Both the position numbers and the translations under genes were made by a program. 64,000 nt of DNA from Chryseobacterium populi. GTDB taxonomy: Bacteria > Bacteroidota > Bacteroidia > Flavobacteriales > Weeksellaceae. This document shows, piece by piece, positions 1 through 8,778 of the stretch; within the stretch, counting starts at the first letter, position 1, and each line of letters begins with the position of its first letter. The notes under the pieces were generated by a model. It was not told where the DNA came from, did no database searches, and worked only from the letters and a program-made list of their open reading frames with translations. The stretch is from contig NZ_AKJY01000012.1 in assembly GCF_000282115.1 (NCBI RefSeq), forward strand, positions 143,547-207,546, written 5' to 3'.

Positions 1-2
1 AT

Positions 3-1199
3 GGGAAAGAAGTGGTTCATGAAGACAGAGGTGATATTGTGGTCATCAATACCTGCGGATTTATTGACAATGCAAAAGAAGAATCGATCAATACGATTCT
101 TGATTATGTAGAAGCTAAAAACAGAGGTGAGGTAGAAAAAGTTTTTGTGACCGGCTGCCTTTCTGAAAGATATAAGCCGGATCTGGTGAAGGAAATTCCT
201 GATGTAGACCAGTATTTTGGAACCAGAGATCTTCCGGTTTTGTTAAAACACCTTGGGGCAGATTACAAGCATGAGCTGGTAGGTGAAAGACTTACAACAA
301 CCCCAAAACATTATGCTTACCTGAAGATTTCAGAAGGTTGCGACAGACCTTGTTCTTTCTGCGCCATTCCTTTAATGCGTGGGACTCATGTTTCAACACC
401 TATTGAAAAATTAGTCAGTGAAGCTCAGAAACTGGCCAAGAAAGGAACTAAAGAATTAATCCTGATTGCTCAGGACCTTACCTATTACGGGTTGGATATT
501 TATAAAAAACGTGCCCTTGGAGATTTACTGAAAGAGTTGGTAAAAGTAGAAGGAGTTGAATGGATCCGTCTTCATTATGCATTCCCAAGTGGTTTCCCGG
601 AAGATGTTCTGGATATTATCAGGGAAGAACCTAAAGTTTGTAATTATATAGATATTCCTCTTCAGCATATCAATTCAGATCTGTTAAAATCTATGAAGAG
701 AGGAACAACTCATGAAAAAACAAATGCCCTTTTGGCTAAATTCAGAGAGAAAGTTCCGGATATGGCGATCAGAACAACACTGATTGTAGGATATCCCGGT
801 GAAACGGAAGAAATATTCCAGGAACTGAAAGATTGGGTAAAAGAACAAAGGTTTGACAGATTGGGATGTTTTACTTATTCCCATGAAGAAAATACATCAG
901 CATACGTCTTGGAAGATACAATTCCTCAGGAAGTAAAAGAAGCCAGAGTAGAAGAGATCATGGAAATTCAGTCACAGATTTCCTGGGAAAAGAATCAGGA
1001 AAGAATCGGACAGGTTTATAAATGTGTGTTTGACAGAAAAGAAGGAAACTATTTTGTGGGAAGAACAGAATATGATTCTCCGGATGTAGACAATACCGTA
1101 CTGGTTTCTGCAGATAATACCTATATCTCAATCGGTGAATTTGCTGAAGTAAAAATCATTTCTGCAGAAGAATTTGATCTATATGGCGAATTAACTTAA
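3..1199 (+). CDS. rimO: Ribosomal protein uS12 methylthiotransferase RimO (5' truncated)
   Basis: Radical-SAM enzyme that adds a methylthio group to a conserved aspartate of ribosomal protein S12. The frame is open from base 3 at the window edge, so roughly the first 40 residues, including the first cluster cysteine of the N-terminal methylthiotransferase domain, lie outside. Visible are the rest of that domain (VINTCGFI near the start, then VTGCLSER), the radical-SAM C-x3-C-x2-C motif in CDRPCSFC, and a C-terminal TRAM-type RNA-binding segment over about the last 70 residues. The in-frame GTG at base 12 is not the true start because homologous sequence (GKEV) continues upstream of it. RimO rather than MiaB is inferred from the NTCGFI and CDRPCSFCAIP signatures. 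Confidence 0.93.
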   Translation, partial: GKEVVHEDRGDIVVINTCGFIDNAKEESINTILDYVEAKNRGEVEKVFVTGCLSERYKPDLVKEIPDVDQYFGTRDLPVLLKHLGADYKHELVGERLTTTPKHYAYLKISEGCDRPCSFCAIPLMRGTHVSTPIEKLVSEAQKLAKKGTKELILIAQDLTYYGLDIYKKRALGDLLKELVKVEGVEWIRLHYAFPSGFPEDVLDIIREEPKVCNYIDIPLQHINSDLLKSMKRGTTHEKTNALLAKFREKVPDMAIRTTLIVGYPGETEEIFQELKDWVKEQRFDRLGCFTYSHEENTSAYVLEDTIPQEVKEARVEEIMEIQSQISWEKNQERIGQVYKCVFDRKEGNYFVGRTEYDSPDVDNTVLVSADNTYISIGEFAEVKIISAEEFDLYGELT

Positions 1200-1585
1200 T
1201 ATATCATTTATTATCATAGAGAATTTTTAAACGTTTTCAATTATTAATATTTTAAAGTTATTATATTAATAAAAATTAATGATTTTAGTTATTAATCTGT
1301 ATTAAATTAATTGACTGATTATTAAATACTTATGTTGTTCACATATGTGACCTCCTTGTTTTTTTTAACATAAAGTATTAATATTAAAAAATTATATCTT
1401 AAATTTGCAACATAAATAATTTTTTACTAGTCTAATTGTTTATAACTGAATTTTGTTATATCAGAGTATCATTATATTTTAATTTATTCTGATCAGTAAA
1501 TAGCACAAGTTGGTATATGGGTATTTAGACCTCCTGAAAATTATTTATGGTGAAAAAAAAGTAATTTAAAAATCTTTAAAAACTT
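1200..1585. other. AT-rich intergenic region upstream of two surface-protein genes
   Basis: No gene seen. A TAAATTTG element at 1400-1407 fits the flavobacterial -7 consensus TAnnTTTG but has no good -33 TTG partner; if used it would give a 5' leader of about 170 nt for the gene at 1586. A 13-nt string, TTGACTGATTATT, at 1311-1323 recurs at 3009-3021 just after the second gene. Confidence 0.5.
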
Positions 1586-2263
1586 ATGAAAAAATTTTTA
1601 TTCACAGCGACTATGCTCGTTTGCTTCTCCGCGCTTTCTAAGGCTCAGCAAGGACGTGTGGGTGTAAATACGACTACACCTGCGGCTACTCTAGATGTTG
1701 TAGCTAATACTACTGATGCTACTAGACCCGATGCGCTATTGGTCCCTCGTATGACAAGAACTCAATTGGCAGCTAAAGACGCTGCTTATGGTAACAGTGG
1801 TACAGTTGCAGCTGATAATCAGAATGGTGCAATTGTTTTCGTTACTGATGTTACGGGTACTTCTACAACTAAAACTGCAAATGTAACGGCAACAGGATTC
1901 TACTATTATGATGGTCCGAACGCTGTTTGGGTTGCAGTAGGTGGTGGTGGTTCTGCTACTCCTCAGAGATATGAAGGTATCAGAGGTAATGTTACAATTA
2001 CTCCAGCTGCTTCATATACTGTATTGCCTACAGATCACGTAGTTGTGACTACGGGTTCAGGTACGGTAAATGTTGTGTTACCTGATCTTACAACTTCAGC
2101 AGCAGATGTTGGGCGTGTTGTTAAAATTGTTAATAATAACAGTACGGCAACAGGACTGTCATTCAACCCTACTACAAATCTTAGAGGTAACTTAACAGTG
2201 AACCAATTTAGAGGGATAGAGTTTGTTTGGACTGGAACTTTATGGGTATCTGCACAAAAATAA
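1586..2263 (+). CDS. Secreted surface/fibre-like protein, 225 aa
   Basis: Small exported protein of unknown function. Residues 1-20 form a clear signal peptide (MKKFLFTATMLVCFSALSKA, cut before QQG). The mature N-terminus carries GRVGVNTTTPAATLDV, a form of the VGIGTxxPxxxLDVxG motif common at the start of flavobacterial tail-fibre-like or head-domain surface proteins. The rest is rich in Thr, Ala, Gly, Val and Asn and probably beta-structured, with a Gly run in the middle (VGGGGS) that may be a hinge. There is no T9SS C-terminal tail; the protein ends in TLWVSAQK. The next gene starts 18 nt downstream and is of the same general kind, so the two probably form an operon. Confidence 0.8.
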   Translation: MKKFLFTATMLVCFSALSKAQQGRVGVNTTTPAATLDVVANTTDATRPDALLVPRMTRTQLAAKDAAYGNSGTVAADNQNGAIVFVTDVTGTSTTKTANVTATGFYYYDGPNAVWVAVGGGGSATPQRYEGIRGNVTITPAASYTVLPTDHVVVTTGSGTVNVVLPDLTTSAADVGRVVKIVNNNSTATGLSFNPTTNLRGNLTVNQFRGIEFVWTGTLWVSAQK

Positions 2264-2281
2264 TTTTAAAATATAATAAAG

Positions 2282-3007
2282 ATGAAAAATATTTTATGCC
2301 TTTTGGCTTTAACTACCCTTGGTTCTCTTATTAACGCCCAGGTAAATGTAAATAACGGCACACAAGCTACAATTACTAATTCAAATGTATTATTAGATGG
2401 TAGTTCTTCTTATAGTGCAGAAGCTGGTGCTGGTCCTAACGTTGGTAAAGGTGTTGTAATACCAAGTGTTGACTTGGTTAACTTTGAATTTGATCTTACC
2501 CTAGCAGACGGTATTACGTTCCCAACTTATTTTGACGGTATGATTGTATATAACAATGCTACCGGTACTACACTTACAGCTGGTAACAGATCTTCAACGG
2601 CAACAGCAGTTGCACCGGGATACTATTTCTTCTATAACCCAACGGGTTCTAGTACAAGTAGTGTTAATCCAGGGGTTTGGAGACCACTTGGAGGTAGTTC
2701 AAGAGTAAATGTCGGAACTACAGAAACGGTTACAAATACTGCTATAAACAATGCTCAGGTATATGCTATCAAAGGTACATTTGCAGCTTCCGGAACTTCT
2801 ACTGCAGTAGATATTCCTTCTCCTACAGGAATGACAGCTATGTATGCTATTACGATTTACAGAGCAGGAACTAATACAGTATACTCAAGAGAATTATATT
2901 CTTATACATTAGGTACTGCCGCTGGTAATGCTATTACAGGTTCTCCGAGCATGTCAGTTGTTTACCCTTCAGGAACATACGATTATGTATTAGAATATCT
3001 TAAATAG
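2282..3007 (+). CDS. Secreted surface protein, 241 aa
   Basis: Exported protein of unknown function with a signal peptide (residues 1-19, ending INA before QVNV). The mature part is rich in Thr, Ser, Gly and Asn, has almost no charged residues in its first half, and is likely an all-beta surface domain. It follows the 225-residue protein by 18 nt on the same strand and is followed by a strong terminator, so the two are probably co-transcribed and may be partners in one surface structure. No T9SS tail is visible. I do not recognise the family. Confidence 0.8.
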   Translation: MKNILCLLALTTLGSLINAQVNVNNGTQATITNSNVLLDGSSSYSAEAGAGPNVGKGVVIPSVDLVNFEFDLTLADGITFPTYFDGMIVYNNATGTTLTAGNRSSTATAVAPGYYFFYNPTGSSTSSVNPGVWRPLGGSSRVNVGTTETVTNTAINNAQVYAIKGTFAASGTSTAVDIPSPTGMTAMYAITIYRAGTNTVYSRELYSYTLGTAAGNAITGSPSMSVVYPSGTYDYVLEYLK

Positions 3008-3041
3008 ATTGACTGATTATTTTAATCATATATAAATAAAA

Positions 3042-3074
3042 AAAACCAATGAGATGATTCTCATTGGTTTTTTT
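3042..3074 (+). terminator. Rho-independent terminator after the surface-protein pair
   Basis: Thirteen-base-pair stem (3042-3054 with 3059-3071), TGAT loop, followed by a T run. It lies 34 nt after the stop of the 241-residue surface protein. Confidence 0.9.
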
Positions 3075-3731
3075 ATGCATGAAGCTTTTAATTCAAAGTG
3101 GATACTATTTATTTGAAAATAAGGTACCTATATATTATTTTAAGCTTACAGTTCTGGTTTCTTTTGATGATTTTTATTTTTATAATGCAAAGAAAAGTTA
3201 TCAGTCGGACATATTTAAGATGAGCAAAGTTTTGAATCTATAAAATAGATTTTCAAAAGAATACTTCATAGCAGCTTTTCTTTTCTTAAAATATAGCAAT
3301 CGGATTTAAAAGCTTTGCGTTAATAAAAAAATGGTGAGTGTAAAATAGTATAATTACCTAAAATAATAGCGTAGATAATAGTTTTTGATAACTCCAAACC
3401 TGATGTTAAAAAAGTTTGCTGGAACAGGGAATATTACACATACTTTTATTTAATGCTAAGGTTTTAATAAGTTAAATATTATTAAAATATTGATTTTCAG
3501 ATGGTTTTAAAATAGAGCTTAATGAATTATGCAGAAGTTTGTTAATTATGTTAACTTTTTTAGCTTTATTTTAACATTTTTTAACAGTATACTGTAAAAG
3601 CCCTATTGGCAGTAAGTTACAGGTTGTTTTAACAAATAGTTTTGTTTTTGTTAACTGTTTTTAACAATCCGGCTAGGGACTTTAGAAGATTCCTGATACA
3701 TTTGCCCTGTCAAAACCAATAAAATTTCAAA
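3075..3731. other. Long AT-rich intergenic region with clustered TTAAC motifs
   Basis: About 650 bases without a convincing gene. The distal part (3541-3665) holds seven TTAAC/GTTAA pentamers within about 125 bases and a 12-nt perfect palindrome, ACAGTATACTGT, at 3584-3595. It ends in a TACATTTG -7-like element at 3697-3704 in front of the RlpA-like gene. Nothing is recognised in the proximal 450 bases. Confidence 0.5.
3697..3704 (+). promoter_or_regulatory. Flavobacterial -7 promoter element for the RlpA-like gene
   Basis: TACATTTG matches TAnnTTTG and lies 27 nt before the start codon. No clear TTG is seen 17-23 nt upstream, so this is only half of the consensus. Confidence 0.45.
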
Positions 3732-4103
3732 ATGATGAAAAGATTCATTCTCGTAATCATAATGATGATTTCAACACTTGGTGTTTATTCTTTTACGAAT
3801 AATACCATGGATGCGAAAAAAACAAGTTATGCATCGTACTACCACGATAAATTTAACGGTAGAAAAACAGCTAGCGGAGAGATCTTTGATAACTCAAAGT
3901 TTACCGCAGCAAACAGAACGCTTCCTTTTGGTACAACCATTAAAGTGACCAATCTGAACAATGGAAAAGAGGTTATAGTAAGGATAAATGATAGAGGGCC
4001 TTTCCATTCATCAAGAGCATTAGATATGTCTAAAGCTGCGTTCGACGAAATCGGAAATATCAGTCATGGTACAATTCCGGTGGAATATGAAATTGTCGAT
4101 TAA
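3732..4103 (+). CDS. RlpA-like double-psi beta-barrel protein
   Basis: Small exported member of the septal ring lytic transglycosylase RlpA family, which acts on peptidoglycan. After a signal peptide (about residues 1-22, two adjacent Met codons possible as start) comes one double-psi beta-barrel domain: ASYYHDKFNGRKTASGE, AANRTLPFGTTIKVTNL, VRINDRGPF and RALDMSKAAF are the family landmarks. The catalytic-type Asp in NDRGPF is present. There is no C-terminal SPOR domain, so at 123 residues this is a minimal version. It is a single-gene unit closed by a terminator. Confidence 0.88.
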   Translation: MMKRFILVIIMMISTLGVYSFTNNTMDAKKTSYASYYHDKFNGRKTASGEIFDNSKFTAANRTLPFGTTIKVTNLNNGKEVIVRINDRGPFHSSRALDMSKAAFDEIGNISHGTIPVEYEIVD

Positions 4104-4120
4104 ATTTATGATTTAAATTA

Positions 4121-4152
4121 AAAAAAAGCCAACTGATTCAGTTGGCTTTTTT
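4121..4152. terminator. Bidirectional terminator between the RlpA-like gene and exonuclease III
   Basis: An A run, the stem GCCAACTG (4128-4135) with CAGTTGGC (4139-4146), and a T run. It sits between convergent genes and can serve both strands. Confidence 0.9.
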
Positions 4153-4158
4153 ATTGTA

Positions 4159-4923
4159 TTAAACATCCAGTTCAAGCATGGCAGGGCAATGATCAGAATG
4201 CATGGCTTCTTTTAAAATAACAGCTCTGGAAAGCTTCTCTTTTAATGCATAAGACGTAAAGTTATAGTCAAGTCTCCAGCCTTTATTTTTAGCTCTTGAA
4301 TTTTGTCTGTAACTCCACCATGTGTAATTGTCCGGTTCATTATTAAAAAATCTGAAACTGTCTATCAATTCACATTCTTCGATGAAACTGGTCATCCATT
4401 CTCTTTCCATAGGTAAAAAACCGGAAACATTCTTTAAGCGGATAGGATCATGGATATCGATCGCCTGATGGCAGATGTTGAAATCCCCGGAAATAATGAG
4501 ATTCGGAATTTCTTTTTTTAAATTTTTGATGTAGGCCAAAAAGTCATGGCAAAACTGCATTTTAAAACCCAGTCTTTCAATATTGGAAGCAGAAGGAACA
4601 TATACTGAAATGACAGAGTAGCCATCGAAGTCAGCCCGGATAATTCTTCCTTCACTATCATAGCTTTCAATTCCACAGCCATACTCTACATGGCGAGGTT
4701 TGATTTTTGAGGCGATTCCGACCCCGCTATAGCCTTTTCTCACGGCTGAATGCCAATAACTATGATATCCTGATTTTTCAAGACTTTCAATATCGATCTG
4801 ATCGTTTCCTGCTTTACTCTCCTGAATGCAGATAATATCCGGGTCAGCAGTCTTCAGCCAGCCCAGAAAATCTTTCGTGAATGCCGCTCTGATTCCATTG
4901 ACATTGTATGTGATTAATTTCAT
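4159..4923 (-). CDS. xth: Exodeoxyribonuclease III / AP endonuclease
   Basis: Endonuclease/exonuclease/phosphatase-fold enzyme of base-excision repair that cuts DNA at abasic sites and has 3'-5' exonuclease activity. The full set of Xth/ExoA motifs is present: TYNVNGIRA at the start, IQESK with the metal-binding Glu, SGDFNICH, WWSYR, GWRLDY and the terminal SDHCP. At 254 residues it has the normal length. Its ATG overlaps the stop of the upstream YciI-like gene by one base (TAATG), which suggests translational coupling. Confidence 0.95.
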   Translation of the reverse strand: MKLITYNVNGIRAAFTKDFLGWLKTADPDIICIQESKAGNDQIDIESLEKSGYHSYWHSAVRKGYSGVGIASKIKPRHVEYGCGIESYDSEGRIIRADFDGYSVISVYVPSASNIERLGFKMQFCHDFLAYIKNLKKEIPNLIISGDFNICHQAIDIHDPIRLKNVSGFLPMEREWMTSFIEECELIDSFRFFNNEPDNYTWWSYRQNSRAKNKGWRLDYNFTSYALKEKLSRAVILKEAMHSDHCPAMLELDV

Positions 4924-5213
4924 TAGTCTTCTATAAAAATTTTAAAATTTTCATTGTATTTTGACGGGATAAATTCAGTGATGGTATAATCCGCTACTTC
5001 ATGAATATAAAAAGGATCTTCAGAGATGATCTGTTCAACCTCTTTTTTAGATTCAGCATTGGCAATAATGATACCTCCCATTCTTGGCTCTTTTCTTCCT
5101 GAGGCGATGAATTGCCCGGATTCATAGTGCTTATCGAGGAAAATGTTATGCTGTGGAATAAGCTGCTCTACATTTTCAATAGAACTCTTATAGGTAAGTG
5201 AAATAATAAACAT
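4923..5213 (-). CDS. YciI-like protein
   Basis: Ferredoxin-like alpha/beta-barrel protein of the YciI family, 96 residues. The characteristic His and Asp are seen in LIPQHNIFLDKH, and the family pattern continues with GQFIASGRKEPRMGGIIIA and EDPFYIHEVADYTITEF. Family members are thought to act as small hydrolases or dehalogenase-like enzymes, but the substrate is unknown. The stop codon overlaps the xth start, so the two are probably co-translated. Confidence 0.85.
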   Translation of the reverse strand: MFIISLTYKSSIENVEQLIPQHNIFLDKHYESGQFIASGRKEPRMGGIIIANAESKKEVEQIISEDPFYIHEVADYTITEFIPSKYNENFKIFIED

Positions 5214-5238
5214 GACTTATTTTTTACGAAGATATGAA

Positions 5239-5279
5239 CTATAAAAAAGAAGCGGAAAAAATCAATTGATTTTTTCCGC
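5239..5279 (-). terminator. Terminator of porX, with a 28-nt perfect palindrome
   Basis: Bases 5252-5279 are a perfect 28-nt palindrome (GCGG, A run, TCAATTGA, T run, CCGC). On the minus strand it is followed by a T-rich stretch, which is right for ending the porX transcript. Confidence 0.85.
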
Positions 5280-5313
5280 CTTAAACCCAAAATTAAATAA
5301 ACTATGAAAAAAA

Positions 5314-6858
5314 CTACTTGGGTTCTAAAATGCTGATAGGAATAATACATTCTTCCAGTGAAATTCCGCCATGCTGGTAGGTTTCTTTATAGTAATTTAC
5401 AAAGTGATTATAATTCTTAGGATAGGCCAGGAAAATATTGTTCTTGGCAAAAATATATTTGGAACTTAAATTTCCTTTCGGTAAAAATAATTTTTCAGGA
5501 TTGGTAATCGCCCAGACATCACTGTCATCGTACGTTAAGCTTTTACCTGTTTTATAGCGGATATTGGTAGAAGTTTCTCGGTCACCCACTACTTTACTCG
5601 GTTTTTTAACGTAAACGGTTCCATGGTCAGTGGTAATTACTAATTTGAACCCGTTTTCAGCAGCTATTTTAATGATTTTCAATAACGAAGAATTTTCAAA
5701 CCAGTTTAATGTCAGAGACCTGAATGTTTTATCATCACGGATTAACTGATCTACGATATGATTATCAGTTTTGGCGTGTGAAAGAATATCAATAAAATTG
5801 TAAACAATGACTAATAAATCATTGTTCTTATGCTGATTGAAATCATCATAGATTTTTCTTTCAAAATCCGCATTCAGCACTTTTAAATATTTCATCGATT
5901 TAGAGCCTAAACCGATCCTTTTCATCTGATCTTCAAGAAAATCACGTTCATATTCATTTTTGTTCCCCTCTTCATTGTCATTAAACCATTTATCAGGGAA
6001 GCGTTTTTCAATTTCAGAAGGCATTAAGCCCGCAAAGAAAGAGTTTCTTGCATATTGTGTAGCCGTAGGAAGGATACTGTAATAATAATCTTCAGAAACT
6101 TTATTGTAATACTTCGTAAACAGGGGTTCAATCACTTTCCACTGATCATATCGGAGATTGTCAACCATTAATAAAAGAACTTTGTCTTTTTCAACTTCAG
6201 TTTTCACCTTTTCCTTGAAAAGAGTATGGCTCATAATTGGTTTATCAGGACCGCTTAACCAGTCTTCATAATTGTTTTCAATGAATTTTGCAAACTGTAT
6301 ATTGGCTTCTTCTTTCTGAGACTGGAGAAGGTCGGCAAATTCATTATCCGCTACCTTGTCAAACTTAATTTCCCAGTTTACAATTTTCTTATAATATTCA
6401 GCCCAGTCCTGGTATGATCTTAAATAAGAAAGTTCCATAGAAAGGTTTCTGAATTCCTGCTGATACTGTAAAATGGTTTTTTGCTCAACAAGATCATCCT
6501 GCTGAAGGTTTTTCTTTAATGAAAGCAAAATCTGGTTGGGGTTGACAGGTTTTAAAATGTAATCTGCAATCTGCGATCCGATGGCTTCTTCCATAATATG
6601 TTCCTCTTCACTTTTAGTTACCATTACGATCTTTAAAGAACTGTCTTTTTCTTTGATCATAGGAATAGCTTCGAGACCGGAGATTCCCGGCATATTTTCA
6701 TCAATAAGCGTTAATGCAAATTTTTCTGAATCTATTAATTCTAATGCCTCGTTCACATTATTAACTGGGGTTACATGATAACCCTTTTTTTCCAAGAATA
6801 CGATATGAGGTTTAAGTAAATCTATTTCATCATCTATCCATAGTATCTTTTCCGACAT
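5314..6858 (-). CDS. porX: PorX: response regulator with PglZ domain, T9SS regulator
   Basis: Two-component regulator that, with the kinase PorY and sigma factor SigP in Porphyromonas, controls T9SS gene expression. The N-terminal receiver domain (about 1-120) has the acidic pair D9-D10, phospho-acceptor D53 (LIDENMPG), T81 and K103. A helical linker follows (about 120-200). The C-terminal PglZ domain, an alkaline-phosphatase-type phosphodiesterase, shows LLMVDNLRYDQW (about 229-240), ILPTATQYARNS (262-273) and ITTDHG. No DNA-binding domain is seen. At 514 residues it has the normal length. No porY lies next to it. Several T9SS-tail cargo genes lie elsewhere in the window. Confidence 0.92.
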   Translation of the reverse strand: MSEKILWIDDEIDLLKPHIVFLEKKGYHVTPVNNVNEALELIDSEKFALTLIDENMPGISGLEAIPMIKEKDSSLKIVMVTKSEEEHIMEEAIGSQIADYILKPVNPNQILLSLKKNLQQDDLVEQKTILQYQQEFRNLSMELSYLRSYQDWAEYYKKIVNWEIKFDKVADNEFADLLQSQKEEANIQFAKFIENNYEDWLSGPDKPIMSHTLFKEKVKTEVEKDKVLLLMVDNLRYDQWKVIEPLFTKYYNKVSEDYYYSILPTATQYARNSFFAGLMPSEIEKRFPDKWFNDNEEGNKNEYERDFLEDQMKRIGLGSKSMKYLKVLNADFERKIYDDFNQHKNNDLLVIVYNFIDILSHAKTDNHIVDQLIRDDKTFRSLTLNWFENSSLLKIIKIAAENGFKLVITTDHGTVYVKKPSKVVGDRETSTNIRYKTGKSLTYDDSDVWAITNPEKLFLPKGNLSSKYIFAKNNIFLAYPKNYNHFVNYYKETYQHGGISLEECIIPISILEPK

Positions 6859-6956
6859 AATATTTTATTTTTTACATGGTTATAATATCAAAATGCTGAC
6901 CAATTCTTTCTAAAATCTGCCAAAAAGAACAGATAATTAGTTAAATTAAAGTTAAA

Positions 6957-6993
6957 TGAAATATAGTGAATTATCGGCCATATTCCACTATAA
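6957..6993 (-). terminator. Possible terminator of the S41 protease gene
   Basis: A stem TATAGTGAAT / ATTCCACTATA (one bulge) around a GC-rich loop, followed on the minus strand by a T-rich but interrupted tract. It lies directly after the S41 stop. Confidence 0.4.
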
Positions 6994-8634
6994 TTAATGT
7001 CCTGTTTTTAAGTATTCAAGAGCTCTTTCCAGAACCTCATCTTTTCCTTTCCTGATGCCTGCAACAGTAGGCTGTATAATGATGTCCGGAATGATTCCGA
7101 TCCTTTGGGTTTCTTTACCGTCGGGATAATAGGCGCCAAGGCCGGTGAAGCTGGTATCTAAATCAGCAATCTTAAACCTGATAATATCTCCGTTGGCTCC
7201 GGAAGTATAGCTGCCTATAATTTTTGCTTTTGGATGCTGCTTAAACATCATAGTGGTGGTTTCAGCCTGGCTTTGGGTATTCTCATCTACCAAAACTACC
7301 ACATTTCCTTTGTAATATTCACTGTTTTTTCTTCCGATACTGTTTTTTCTTATGTAAAATTTACCAGGATAATGGGTTTCCGGATAATTAAACTGATAAT
7401 AGATCGTATTTTCAGGAAGCAAAAGCTTGCTTAAAGGTAAAATAGTCTGTCTCGGGTAGTTTCTTAAATCAAAAATAATAGATTCGGTATTTTTTAAAGA
7501 AGCATACATTTCGTCCAGATCCTCCCTTTCAATGAGTTCCATATTGACATAACCTGTTTTCCGGCTTTTATCTAAATATTTCCATTTTTCCGGTTGGCTG
7601 TTTTTTTCATGAACAATATCTCTGAGAAGATAGGTTTTTATTTTCAAGGCTAAATTTTGACCGTTCCTTTCCAGCTTAAGGTCAATAGAATCATGATTGG
7701 AAAAAAGAAGAAGGTTTTTCACTTTTTTCACCTTACCCCAGGAGTTGGAAGCAGGAATGTATTTTCCTAGGCTGTTAACCATTTGCGGAATTGTTTTCCC
7801 GTTGATATCATAAATGACATCACCGGTTTTCAACAAATTGGGTTCATCAAATTTAATAGGGTTGATTATGGTTACAACCAGCTTACCTTCGGCATATTTA
7901 TATTCCACCGGGATTGTTCTTCTTCCGTATTGATTGAGACTGATCAGTGGTGAAAATAAAAAGGCATGGGAATCATCCACTTTAGTCACTAGTTCAGCCA
8001 GTGTCAGATGATAAGCTGTATCATTATTGATTTCAGCAAATTTGGGGATCATTTCAGTTAAAACCTCATTCCAGTTTTGGTCGGTTTCATACTTATATGG
8101 AAAAAAATATTCCACATAATTCCAATATCTGAATAATTCCAAAAGGCTGACCTGCTTTGAGGTATATTTTGATCCATAAGAATTTTCATTCCTGAAAAAT
8201 ATTTTTCGTCCGCCTTTCCCGAAGTAATAATGATCACCCATCAATCGGTTTTTTTCAATATTATTCAGTTTTTGAACAACATTATCAGTAAATATATTTT
8301 GATTGTTGATCCAGCCCAGGTCAAAATTTTTGAGGAAATATATTTTGGAATCTTCCTGCTGACAGGGTAAGCAGGTTTCAACTTTTCCGAGACTGTCAAT
8401 CCAGTTAGAATATAATTCATTCAATTGATTTTTGTTGCTGATTTTTTCAAGCTCATCAATTTTCTGAAAAAGCTGCTGATCCCAGTTATAAGTCCCTTTG
8501 GCGACGTCGGGATGATAATATTTTAGAAATCCCCAAATCTTACAAAGTGATTCCAGCTTCTGAACTTCAGATAAATTCTGCGCTGAAAAATGTAAACTTA
8601 AAAATAGCAAAATGAAAAGTGAGAATTTTCTCAA
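6994..8634 (-). CDS. Secreted S41-family peptidase with PDZ domain
   Basis: Exported serine protease of the tail-specific/C-terminal-processing (S41) family, 546 residues. A signal peptide (about 1-18, ending FSA before QNL) is followed by a helical N-terminal region, a PDZ-like domain (about 235-340, with LLKTGDVIYDING) and the S41 catalytic core, including VLVDENTQSQAET with the likely nucleophile S455 and FDLRNYPR. S41 peptidases of this size in Bacteroidota are periplasmic or cell-surface enzymes of unknown substrate. No T9SS tail or lipobox is visible. It is monocistronic and convergent to nothing nearby. Confidence 0.88.
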   Translation of the reverse strand: MRKFSLFILLFLSLHFSAQNLSEVQKLESLCKIWGFLKYYHPDVAKGTYNWDQQLFQKIDELEKISNKNQLNELYSNWIDSLGKVETCLPCQQEDSKIYFLKNFDLGWINNQNIFTDNVVQKLNNIEKNRLMGDHYYFGKGGRKIFFRNENSYGSKYTSKQVSLLELFRYWNYVEYFFPYKYETDQNWNEVLTEMIPKFAEINNDTAYHLTLAELVTKVDDSHAFLFSPLISLNQYGRRTIPVEYKYAEGKLVVTIINPIKFDEPNLLKTGDVIYDINGKTIPQMVNSLGKYIPASNSWGKVKKVKNLLLFSNHDSIDLKLERNGQNLALKIKTYLLRDIVHEKNSQPEKWKYLDKSRKTGYVNMELIEREDLDEMYASLKNTESIIFDLRNYPRQTILPLSKLLLPENTIYYQFNYPETHYPGKFYIRKNSIGRKNSEYYKGNVVVLVDENTQSQAETTTMMFKQHPKAKIIGSYTSGANGDIIRFKIADLDTSFTGLGAYYPDGKETQRIGIIPDIIIQPTVAGIRKGKDEVLERALEYLKTGH

Positions 8635-8724
8635 AGGTTATCCGGGTTTTTATTAAATCAAAGATAATTTTTAAACATAAACAGAACAAATATTTTCATT
8701 AAATCACCAATATCTTATTAGAAT

Positions 8725-8759
8725 TTTGTGAAATATGCTGTTTTTTTCTTATATATTTG
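8725..8759 (+). promoter_or_regulatory. Flavobacterial promoter for the 210-aa surface protein
   Basis: TTTG at 8725-8728, 23-nt spacer, TATATTTG at 8752-8759, matching the TTG-N17-23-TAnnTTTG consensus. It ends 19 nt before the ATG at 8779 and overlaps the in-frame GTG at 8728, which rules that upstream start out. Confidence 0.8.
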
Positions 8760-8778
8760 TATATTAAATCACTATATT

